DNA from: Acidobacteria bacterium Ga0077551
GTDB taxonomy: Bacteria; Pseudomonadota; Alphaproteobacteria; Caulobacterales; Hyphomonadaceae
Assembly: GCA_001464545.1 (NCBI GenBank)
Contig: LNFC01000018.1
Location: 98,554 to 162,553, forward strand
Direction of reading: 5' to 3'
Length of the DNA: 64,000 bases
Shown here: piece after piece, positions 20,001 through 28,271 of the stretch
Numbering within the stretch: the stretch's first letter is position 1
How the letters are laid out: each line of letters begins with the position of its first letter
The notes under the pieces: generated by a model
What the model saw: the letters and a program-made list of their open reading frames with translations, nothing else
Told to the model about the DNA's origin: nothing
Database searches by the model: none
Program-made: the position numbers and the translations under genes

Positions 20001-20650
20001 CCGGCATCCGCGTCACCCTCAAGCTTGCGACCTCGCTCGATGGCCGCATCGCGCTCGCCGATGGCACCAGCCAGTGGATCACCTCCAGCGCCTCGCGCGC
20101 CCGCGCCCACGAGATGCGCGCCGCCCATGACGCGATCCTCGTCGGGGTCGGCACCGTCCTCGCCGACGACCCGCTGCTCACCGCCCGCACCATCCCGCTG
20201 CCCGCCCGCCAGCCGCTCCGCATCGTCGCCGACTCCCATGCCCGCACGCCGCTGACGTCGAAGCTGATGACTTCGCTCAACGTCGGCCCGGTCGTCATCG
20301 TCACCGCCGGCAGCGATGCCCGCCCGCATGTCGCCGCCGGCGCCGCCGTCTGGCGCTGCGGCAATGGCTTGCGCGTCAGCGTCGGCGAATTCCTCCGCCG
20401 CGCCGAAGCGGAAGGCATCCGTACCATCCTCCTCGAAGGCGGCAGCCATCTCGCGGCCAGCTTCGTGCGCGAAGGCGCCGTCCACGAGCTCGCCTGGTTC
20501 CGCGCCCCCATCCTGATCGGCGGGGAGGGGCTCTCCGCCCTCGGCGAACTCGGCCTCGATATTCTGAAGTCTGCGACCCGTTGGCGTCCTGTCGCGACGG
20601 AACGGATTGGAGACGACGTCCTCGACACTTATGTTCGATCTGAGCAATAG
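19997..20650 (+). CDS. ribD: RibD reductase-domain-only protein
   Basis: This 217-residue protein corresponds to the C-terminal half of RibD, which reduces the ribosyl side chain of the pyrimidinone intermediate with NADPH in riboflavin synthesis. It begins at the domain boundary ([40 protein letters not shown]) and ends normally with EGGSHLA and the IGGEG segment. The N-terminal cytidine-deaminase-like half, about 145 residues with the HAE and PCxxxGxTPPC zinc motifs, is absent. Because the ATG overlaps the nrdR stop, this is not a truncated prediction. The deaminase must be encoded elsewhere. Confidence 0.88.
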   Translation: MTGIRVTLKLATSLDGRIALADGTSQWITSSASRARAHEMRAAHDAILVGVGTVLADDPLLTARTIPLPARQPLRIVADSHARTPLTSKLMTSLNVGPVVIVTAGSDARPHVAAGAAVWRCGNGLRVSVGEFLRRAEAEGIRTILLEGGSHLAASFVREGAVHELAWFRAPILIGGEGLSALGELGLDILKSATRWRPVATERIGDDVLDTYVRSEQ

Positions 20651-20651
20651 A

Positions 20652-20750
20652 GCGGCGTTCCGAAAAGTGGGAACCGGTTTTCGGGGAAACGCCGCGACAA
20701 CAAAAAACTGGAGCAGGTGACTGTTTCATGGAAACAGGCACCTACTCCAG
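20652..20750. repeat. two-hairpin intergenic repeat element inside the rib operon
   Basis: The first hairpin has an 8-bp outer stem (20652-20659 with 20688-20695) and a 7-bp inner stem CCGAAAA/TTTTCGG (20660-20666 with 20678-20684). The second has stems of 6, 5 and 7 bp (20708-20713/20745-20750, 20715-20719/20739-20743, 20721-20727/20731-20737) separated by single mismatches, with a 3-base loop. The CCGAAAAGTGGGAACCGG core followed by a second palindrome matches, from memory, a repeat family widespread in Rhizobiales genomes. It fills the ribD-ribE gap. Confidence 0.7.
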
Positions 20751-20768
20751 GCCCCGGTAGGATCCAGA

Positions 20769-21389
20769 ATGTTCACAGGTCTCGTCACCGATGTCGGCAC
20801 CATCCGCCGCGCAGAGCACCGCAACGGCCTGACCCGTTTCGAGGTCGAGAGCGGCTACCCGCTCGCCGGCGTCGCCATGGGCGCCTCGATCCTGCACTCC
20901 GGCGTCTGCCTCACCGTCGTGGACAAGGGTGAGGCCCCGCGCGGCGCCTGGTTCGCCGTCGAAGCCGTTCCCGAAACCCTCGCAAAGACGGTCCTCGGCA
21001 GCTGGAAGGAAGGCGCCCGCGTCAACCTCGAACAGAGCCTGAAGCTCGGCGACGAACTCGGCGGCCACTTCGTCTTCGGCCATGTCGACGGCGTCGGCGA
21101 GATCGTCTCGGTCGAGCCCGAAGGCCAGAGCTTCCGCGTCACCATCCGCCCGCCCGCCGCAATCGCGCGCTACTTCGCGACCAAAGGCTCCGCCGCCATC
21201 GACGGCGTCTCGCTCACCGTCGCCGCCGCGCTCCCGAACGGAGATTTCCAGGTCGCGATCATCCCGCACACCTGGGAGGTGACAACCCTCAGTACCCTGA
21301 AGGCCGGCGACAAGGTCAATCTCGAAATCGATATGCTTGCCCGCTATGTCGCGCGCATGATCGGCGCCGACGCGCCGGAAGGAAAGTAA
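20769..21389 (+). CDS. ribE: riboflavin synthase, alpha chain
   Basis: This 206-residue enzyme dismutates two 6,7-dimethyl-8-ribityllumazine molecules to riboflavin. It shows the expected internal duplication of lumazine-binding domains: the first begins MFTGLVTDVGTI and includes GASILHSGVCLTV, and the second contains GHFVFGHVDGVGEI and KGSAAIDGVSLTV. It lies directly after the two-hairpin element and 6 bases before ribB. Confidence 0.96.
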   Translation: MFTGLVTDVGTIRRAEHRNGLTRFEVESGYPLAGVAMGASILHSGVCLTVVDKGEAPRGAWFAVEAVPETLAKTVLGSWKEGARVNLEQSLKLGDELGGHFVFGHVDGVGEIVSVEPEGQSFRVTIRPPAAIARYFATKGSAAIDGVSLTVAAALPNGDFQVAIIPHTWEVTTLSTLKAGDKVNLEIDMLARYVARMIGADAPEGK

Positions 21390-21395
21390 CGCGCC

Positions 21396-22522
<1,127 letters not shown>

Positions 22523-22523
<1 letters not shown>

Positions 22524-22951
22524 TGGCCGCCCGCGTCCTTGTCGCGATTTCGCGCTATTACAAACATATCAGCGATGAGCTGGAAGCAGGCGCGCTGGAA
22601 GTGCTCGAAGCGGCGGGCGCGAAGGTCACGGTCATGGAAGTGCCCGGCGCCTTCGAAATCCCGGGCCTGATCGCCATGGCCGCCGATTCCGGCCGGTTTG
22701 ACGGCGCGCTGGCGCTCGGCTGTGTCATCCGGGGCGAAACCTCTCACTATGACTACGTCTGCGGCGAAAGCGCCCGCGGCCTGATGGACCTCATCGTCCA
22801 GCGCCGCCAGGCCATCGGTTACGGCATCCTCACGGTCGAGAACGAGGCCCAGGCGCTCGCCCGCGCTGACCGCAAGCGCAAGAACAAGGGCGCCGAAGCC
22901 GCCAATGCCTGCCTCGCGATGATCAAGTTCCGCAAGGAACTGATCGGGTGA
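22523..22951 (+). CDS. ribH: 6,7-dimethyl-8-ribityllumazine synthase
   Basis: This 142-residue enzyme joins the RibD/RibB products to form lumazine. Family features are the aromatic SRYYKHISDELEAGAL opening, VPGAFEIP, GCVIRGETSHYDYVC with the catalytic His region, and GILTVENEAQA. Its ATG overlaps the ribB stop and its stop overlaps the nusB GTG start, so the run is translated as one coupled unit. Confidence 0.96.
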
Positions 22952-23415
22952 GCGGCCAGAAGCTCCCCTTCGACGTCACCCGCGCCCGCCGCGCCGGCGC
23001 GCGCCTTGCCGCCGTGCAGGCGCTCTACGAAATGGACCAGACCGGCAAGTCGGCCCGCGCCACCGTGCGCGAGTTCATGGAAGACCGCCTCGGCCTCGGC
23101 CCGGACGGCACGCCTATCGAAGACGCCGATCCCGACCTCTTCAAGTCCATCGTCAATGCCGTGGTGGACAATCAGGCCCGCATCGACAACGCCATCCTCG
23201 CGCGTCTCGCCGAAGGCTGGAAACTCACCCGCCTCGACACCACCATGCGCGCCCTGATGCGCGCCGCCGGCGGCGAGTTCATCGCGCACCAGGAACTCTC
23301 CGACGCCGTTATCCTCGACGAATACGTCTCCCTCGCACACGACTTCTTCGATGATGGCGATGCGAAATTCGCCAACGCCCTCCTGCAAAACGTCGGCCGC
23401 GACCTGCGCGCCTGA
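22948..23415 (+). CDS. nusB: transcription antitermination protein NusB
   Basis: This 155-residue all-helical RNA-binding protein works with NusE to form rRNA antitermination complexes. The ARLAAVQALYEMDQTG opening and the C-terminal VILDEYVSLAHDFFDDGDAKFANALLQNV segment are characteristic. It starts with GTG inside the ribH stop. The ribH-nusB pairing is widely conserved. Confidence 0.94.
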   Translation: MSGQKLPFDVTRARRAGARLAAVQALYEMDQTGKSARATVREFMEDRLGLGPDGTPIEDADPDLFKSIVNAVVDNQARIDNAILARLAEGWKLTRLDTTMRALMRAAGGEFIAHQELSDAVILDEYVSLAHDFFDDGDAKFANALLQNVGRDLRA

Positions 23416-23734
23416 GCGAGGCTGGGCGACAACAGATCGCGGCTACGCGATAAAAAATGAGAATGATTGAGAAAAATTCGGCATCCCGTGTGCATTGGAT
23501 GCATGCGGTTGAGGCCGTCTGGCGCGGGTAGGCGAGGGCAGGTACCCGGACTTGCGCCTACAAAAATCACCCCACCCGAAAAATAAAACGCATTCCGACC
23601 AAGCCGTTACAAAATACTTCGCCATTCCTTCCGCCACACCTCCGTGCACGGAGGTATACTCCCTGCATGTTCGAATCTTTGATACTATCCACCCCCACCA
23701 ACCCCGCAGGTGCCTGCGAAGAGCAGCGCGCAAT
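23416..23734. other. 319-base gap with an 18-bp perfect palindrome
   Basis: The region lies between the 3' ends of two convergent genes and I see no convincing gene in it. It holds a 6-bp stem hairpin followed by A's (23436-23451) and a perfect 18-bp palindrome, ACCTCCGTG-CACGGAGGT (23638-23655). Neither is followed by a T-run in a position to terminate nusB or the MDR gene. Base composition becomes more AT-rich than the neighbouring genes. Confidence 0.5.
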
Positions 23735-24757
23735 CTATTCCGCGCCCACCCGCACAACCCGCCGCCCGGAATTCTCCCCCCGGAACAGGCCGCAGAACGC
23801 CTCCGGCATCGCAGCAATCCCGTCGAAGCGCTCTTCCTGCGTCTTCAATTGTCCGCCGGCGATCATTTTCGCCATCGTGCCAAGTGCTTCCGGAAAGCCG
23901 CGCGCAAAGTCGAACACCACGAGGCCCTGCATGTTCACGCGGTGCGTGATGAAGGGCTTGGTATTGGCGATGCCCGGCGTTTGCTCCGGGGTCAGATTAT
24001 AATCGGCCACCTGTCCCGAGATGCAGATCCGCCCGTTAAGCGCCATCATCGGCAGCACGCGGTTGACCATCGCGTTGCCGACATTGTCGAACAGCACGTC
24101 AACGCCTTTGGGAAAGTACGCAGCGATTGCGGCGTCGAGATCCGGCGTGGTCTTGTAATTGATCGCGAAATCAAACCCGGCTTCGTTCACCAACCACTCG
24201 CACTTGGCGTCCGATCCCGCGATGCCGACCAACGTCGAAGCGCCCCAGGCCTTCGCCAGCTGGCCTGCCGTCGCCCCGACCGGACCCGCTGCAGAGGTCA
24301 CCAGCACCGCGTCACCAGCCTTGAACCGCGCGACATCCTTGGTGCCGAACCATGCCGTCAGTCCCGGCACGCCCAGCACGCCTATCCATGCGGACAGCGG
24401 CACGCCCGGCACGTCCATCACCTTGCCGATAAAGCCTTTTCCCGATTGCAACGAATGGGTTTTCCAGCCGCCCGCACAGAACACTTTCGTGCCCACCGGC
24501 CAGTCTGGATTGTTGCTCGCGTCGATCACGCCGACGCTGAATCCATCGATCGGTTTGCCGAGGGGCAGGGCCGCCGCATAAGAGTCGCCGCCGGAAAGGC
24601 GCGAACGCGTGCCGGGATCCACCGAACACCAGACATGCCGTACACGGAATTGTCCGTCCTTCGGCTCCGGCAGCGGCAGGGTCTCGAGCTTGAAGTCCGA
24701 AGGCTTCGGTTCGCCAACGCAATACTGCGTCAGCACGATCTGTTGCATCTCACCCAT
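23735..24757 (-). CDS. MDR-family NADP-dependent oxidoreductase
   Basis: This 340-residue protein is a zinc-free medium-chain dehydrogenase/reductase of the curcumin reductase/leukotriene B4 dehydrogenase group. The cofactor-binding segment is VTSAAGPVGATAGQLAKAWG, with FDNVGNAMVNRVLP downstream; the typical zinc ligands are absent. These enzymes reduce carbon-carbon double bonds of enones with NADPH. The ATG lies 8 bases inside purN; ATG 24748 is an alternative. Coupling to purMN appears positional only. Confidence 0.87.
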   Translation of the reverse strand: MGEMQQIVLTQYCVGEPKPSDFKLETLPLPEPKDGQFRVRHVWCSVDPGTRSRLSGGDSYAAALPLGKPIDGFSVGVIDASNNPDWPVGTKVFCAGGWKTHSLQSGKGFIGKVMDVPGVPLSAWIGVLGVPGLTAWFGTKDVARFKAGDAVLVTSAAGPVGATAGQLAKAWGASTLVGIAGSDAKCEWLVNEAGFDFAINYKTTPDLDAAIAAYFPKGVDVLFDNVGNAMVNRVLPMMALNGRICISGQVADYNLTPEQTPGIANTKPFITHRVNMQGLVVFDFARGFPEALGTMAKMIAGGQLKTQEERFDGIAAMPEAFCGLFRGENSGRRVVRVGAE

Positions 24758-25352
24758 GGGCCAGTTTCTCCGTTATCGTCTTGCAGGCGATCTTCAGCGC
24801 CTCGGGATAAAGTTTGTGCTCGGCCGGCAGCGTTCGCGCAGCCAGCGCGTCCGACGTATCGCCCGGCAGGATGGGTACGCTGGCCTGCGCGATGATCTCG
24901 CCTTCGTCGACACCTGCGCTGACCCAGTGCACCGAGCAACCGGCTTCGGTATCGCCCGCATCAATCGCGCGTTGGTGCGTATCGAGGCCCTTGTATTTCG
25001 GCAGCAGGGACGGGTGGATATTGATCATCCGGCCTTCCCAGCGCTTGACGAACCAGGGCGTCAGCACCCGCATGAAACCGGCCAGCGCGATCACCTCGAC
25101 CCCGGAGCCGCGCAGCGTGGCATCCACATGGAACTCGAACGCCTCGCGGTCCTTGCCGAACGTCCGATGGTCAATCGCAACCGCCGCCACGCCCATCGCT
25201 TCGGCGATTTTCAGTCCGTGTGCGTCCGGTTTGTTCGAGAGGACAAGAACGGGCTCCGCCGGAAACTCCGGGTCCGAAGCGGCGGCCTTCAGCAGCGCTT
25301 CCATGTTCGAGCCGCGGCCCGAAATCAGGATCGCAAGCTTCAGCCGCGTCAT
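24750..25352 (-). CDS. purN: phosphoribosylglycinamide formyltransferase
   Basis: This 200-residue enzyme transfers a formyl group from 10-formyl-THF to GAR, step three of purine synthesis. It has the ISGRGSNMEALL opening, the catalytic Asn and His in MINIHPSLLPKYKGL, and the catalytic Asp in SAGVDEGEIIAQA. The ATG overlaps the purM stop, the usual purM-purN arrangement. Confidence 0.96.
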   Translation of the reverse strand: MTRLKLAILISGRGSNMEALLKAAASDPEFPAEPVLVLSNKPDAHGLKIAEAMGVAAVAIDHRTFGKDREAFEFHVDATLRGSGVEVIALAGFMRVLTPWFVKRWEGRMINIHPSLLPKYKGLDTHQRAIDAGDTEAGCSVHWVSAGVDEGEIIAQASVPILPGDTSDALAARTLPAEHKLYPEALKIACKTITEKLAHG

Positions 25353-26377
25353 GCGGAGGCGAGCTCGCCCACCACGCGCGGGTCTTCACCCGCTGCCTTC
25401 AGGTCGGCCATTACACTGGCGGCATCATTTGGGCTGACGGCCAGCACCATGCCGATCCCCATGTTGAACGTCCGGTGCATCTCGTCGGTCTCGACACCGC
25501 CCGCCGCCTGCAGCCACTGGAACACCGGTGGCGGGGTCCAGCTGGTCCGGTCGATCTTCGGCACAAGGCTGTCCGGGCACATGCGCGGCGTATTCTCGGT
25601 CAGCCCGCCGCCGGTGATGTGCGCAAGACCCTTTACGCGGCCGGAACGGATCAGCGGCAGCACCATCTGTGCATAAAGGCGCGTCGGCGTCAGCAAGGCT
25701 TCGCCCAGCGTCTGCGCGTTCGAGAAAGGCGAGGGACCGCCATAGAACAATCCCTCACGTGCCACGATGCGGCGAACCAGCGAATAGCCATTCGAGTGCG
25801 GGCCGGAGGAGGCAATGCCGATCAGCACGTCGCCTTGTCCCATGTCGCCCATGCGCGGCAACACCTTGTCGCGGTCCACGGCGCCGACAACGAAGCCTGC
25901 CAGATCGTAATGTCCCGGCGGATACATGCCCGGCATCTCGGCCGTCTCGCCGCCCACCAGCGCGCAGCCCGACAGCCGGCAGCCCTCGGCGATTCCCGCG
26001 ATCACCGCTTCCGCGATCCCGCTTTCCAGCTTGCCGGTGGCAAAATAATCCAGGAAAAACAGCGGCTCGGCGCCCTGCGCCAGCACGTCATTGGCGCACA
26101 TGGCCACCAGGTCGATGCCGACGGTGTTGTGGATACCCGTCTCGAAGGCCAGCATCAGCTTGGTGCCGACCCCGTCGGTGCCGGACACCAGCACCGGATC
26201 GGTATAGCCGGCTGCCTTCAGGTCAAACAGCGCGCCAAACCCGCCGAGGCCGCCCATCACGCCGGCGCGCGCGGTCGCCTTGGCCATCGGCGAGATGGCA
26301 TCAACCAGCCGCTCGCCTGCCTCAATATCGACACCCGCATCGCGGTATGAAAGGGGCGGTTTGGATGTCGCGTTCAT
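25349..26377 (-). CDS. purM: phosphoribosylformylglycinamidine cyclo-ligase
   Basis: This 342-residue ATP-dependent enzyme closes the imidazole ring to form AIR in purine synthesis. It has LVSGTDGVGTKLMLA, DLVAMCANDVLAQGAEPLFFLDY, GCALVGGETAEMPGMY and the C-terminal ITGGGLTENTPRM. I chose ATG 26377 (NATSKPPLSYRDAGVDI), giving normal length; the frame is open to 26419. The gene diverges from the DUF2066 gene, with a 143-base gap. Confidence 0.96.
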   Translation of the reverse strand: MNATSKPPLSYRDAGVDIEAGERLVDAISPMAKATARAGVMGGLGGFGALFDLKAAGYTDPVLVSGTDGVGTKLMLAFETGIHNTVGIDLVAMCANDVLAQGAEPLFFLDYFATGKLESGIAEAVIAGIAEGCRLSGCALVGGETAEMPGMYPPGHYDLAGFVVGAVDRDKVLPRMGDMGQGDVLIGIASSGPHSNGYSLVRRIVAREGLFYGGPSPFSNAQTLGEALLTPTRLYAQMVLPLIRSGRVKGLAHITGGGLTENTPRMCPDSLVPKIDRTSWTPPPVFQWLQAAGGVETDEMHRTFNMGIGMVLAVSPNDAASVMADLKAAGEDPRVVGELASA

Positions 26378-26520
26378 CTGGATTGGCCCCGCAGCTTGCC
26401 CGAACCGGCGCGTTAGCATGGGGCTGGCACAAGTTCCAGTGAAGGTTCGGAAGTGAAGCTCGCGGTTTCCGGTTCAGAATGCGCCTGATAGAAGATCCCC
26501 AGCTAAGGAGTTCGCCTTCC

Positions 26521-27537
26521 ATGATTCGACTGGTTCTGGCCGCCATGCTGCTGTCCCTTGTGGGCACCGGCTACGTTTATGCCGACACGAAGGACGTCTA
26601 CACGATCCGCGGCATCTCCGTGGATGAGACGGCGCCCAGCGTCATCGAGGCCCGCGAAAAGGCCATGGGCGCCGCCCGTTTGGCCGCCGCTCGCCAGCTG
26701 ATCAACAAGATCACCCTCGCCTCCGACCGCGCCGCCGCTGGCGGCATCCCGGTCGACAGCGCCCTCGCCGCCCGCTTCACCGCGGCCGTCGATGTCGAGG
26801 AAGAAACCGCCGGCGCCGGCCGCTACCGGGGCAAACTCGCGGTTGTGCTGAACCCCCAGACGGTGCGCGCCCACCTTGATTCGCTGAAAGTGCCCTATCT
26901 CGACGCCCAGGCCCCGCTGGCGCTGGTCGTGCCGGTCGCCTCGTCCAGCCTCCAGTCCGCCTGGACCACCGCCTTCGGCGACCGCAACCGCGGCGCCCTC
27001 GTGCCCACCGTGACCGCCACCTATGGCACCTACACCGCCTTCAGCACCTGGTCCGACATCTCGCCGGAAGCGACGCCCCAGAACGCCCGCCGCGGCATCC
27101 TGGCCGAGCTTCAGGGCCGTGACGGCGCCTGGCGCGTCGTCGTCTCGACGGTCACGCCCATCGGCACCGAATCGGTCGGCGCCACGCCCCCGGCCGCCAC
27201 GCTGGAAGCCGCTGCAGACGCTGTCGCCACGCTGATGGACGAATCCTGGAAACAGGCCTCGATCATCCGTGACGGCTCGCGCACGGATGTGTCGGCCTCG
27301 GTCCTGTTCACCTCGCTGGTGGAATGGAACACGCTGCGCGGCGCACTTGCCCGCTCGCCGCTGGTGTCTGACTTCCGCACCAAGGCCGTCGCCCGTGAAG
27401 GCGCGGTCGTCACCTTCTCCTATGCCGGCGACGAAAACCGTCTGCGCAACGACCTCATCCAGCGCGGCGTCACGCTGGCGCGCGAGCAAGACGAACTGAC
27501 CCTGCGCTCGGCGGTATCGACGTCCGTCCTGCAGTGA
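26521..27537 (+). CDS. DUF2066 domain protein with signal peptide
   Basis: This 338-residue protein has a clear signal peptide (MIRLVLAAMLLSLVGTGYVYA, cleavage about residue 21), then a DUF2066 domain. AREKAMGAARLAAARQLINKIT is typical of its early helix. Proteins of this family are envelope proteins of unknown function often found upstream of hdaA/perM in proteobacteria. AAGGAG at 26505-26510 supports the ATG at 26521. The stop overlaps the GTG of the hdaA-like gene, so the two are translationally coupled. Confidence 0.8.
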   Translation: MIRLVLAAMLLSLVGTGYVYADTKDVYTIRGISVDETAPSVIEAREKAMGAARLAAARQLINKITLASDRAAAGGIPVDSALAARFTAAVDVEEETAGAGRYRGKLAVVLNPQTVRAHLDSLKVPYLDAQAPLALVVPVASSSLQSAWTTAFGDRNRGALVPTVTATYGTYTAFSTWSDISPEATPQNARRGILAELQGRDGAWRVVVSTVTPIGTESVGATPPAATLEAAADAVATLMDESWKQASIIRDGSRTDVSASVLFTSLVEWNTLRGALARSPLVSDFRTKAVAREGAVVTFSYAGDENRLRNDLIQRGVTLAREQDELTLRSAVSTSVLQ

Positions 27538-28265
27538 GCTCTGGCGACGCCGAACCGGATCGTTCGCCGCAACAGCCAATGTTCGGGTTCCCGGCGCCAA
27601 TGGCGCGTTGGGACGGCCTGCTGGCCGGGCCCCACAATGCGGGCGCCCTCCGCATCGCCGGAAACCCGGAAGACTGGGCGACACCCGTTCTCTGCATCAC
27701 CGGACCGGCAAAGTGCGGCCTGACCTTTCTCGCCGCCGCCTGGGCAAGCCGGTTCAACGGCGAATGCCTGACCGCCGCGCAACTCGCCAGGGCAGGCCGG
27801 CGCGGACTGGACGCCTTGGCAGAACGGCACGTTGCGCTGGATGATGCAGACCTCGCGGTGGGCAAGCAGGACGAGGCGCTGCTGTCCCTCATCAACCTGG
27901 TCGCAGCGGGCGGCGGCCGCCTGCTGCTGACGGCGCACCGGCCCCCCTCGCAATGGCGCACCGCCTCGGCGGATCTCAAGTCGCGCCTGAACGCCCTGCC
28001 GGTCGGCGAGATCGGCCCCCCGGACGACAATATCGTGCGCGCCCGGCTGGCGATCGCGGCGGAGCGCCGGTTCCTGCGACTTTCGCCTGAGACGCTCAAC
28101 TATCTGGTGCCCCGGCTTGAACTTGCCTATGACGCCGTTGAGAACTTCATGGACAGGCTCAGCGACGCTGTATCCGACCACGACCGGGCGCCCAGCTTGC
28201 CGCTGGCCCGCCGGGTGCTGGAGCAGATGAGCGACGCCGCCGGTGAGGATGAGGCAGAAGGGTGA
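27534..28265 (+). CDS. hdaA: DnaA-related regulatory protein HdaA
   Basis: This 243-residue protein is DnaA-like but lacks the DNA-binding domain IV, as Hda/HdaA proteins do. Hda proteins bind the sliding clamp and stimulate ATP hydrolysis by DnaA, preventing re-initiation. A possible clamp-binding peptide, QPMFGF, lies near residue 14. The Walker A position reads GPAKCGLT, in which the usual Lys before Ser/Thr is Leu, and the Walker B-like segment is VALDDAD. Placement upstream of ppk matches caulobacterial gene order. The family call rests on that and on the AAA+ layout. Confidence 0.8.
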   Translation: MSSGDAEPDRSPQQPMFGFPAPMARWDGLLAGPHNAGALRIAGNPEDWATPVLCITGPAKCGLTFLAAAWASRFNGECLTAAQLARAGRRGLDALAERHVALDDADLAVGKQDEALLSLINLVAAGGGRLLLTAHRPPSQWRTASADLKSRLNALPVGEIGPPDDNIVRARLAIAAERRFLRLSPETLNYLVPRLELAYDAVENFMDRLSDAVSDHDRAPSLPLARRVLEQMSDAAGEDEAEG

Positions 28266-28271
28266 CACGGC

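Noticed and set aside
20651..20768. FMN riboswitch before ribE
   Set aside because: The conserved RFN elements are absent; the hairpins fit a repeat element instead.
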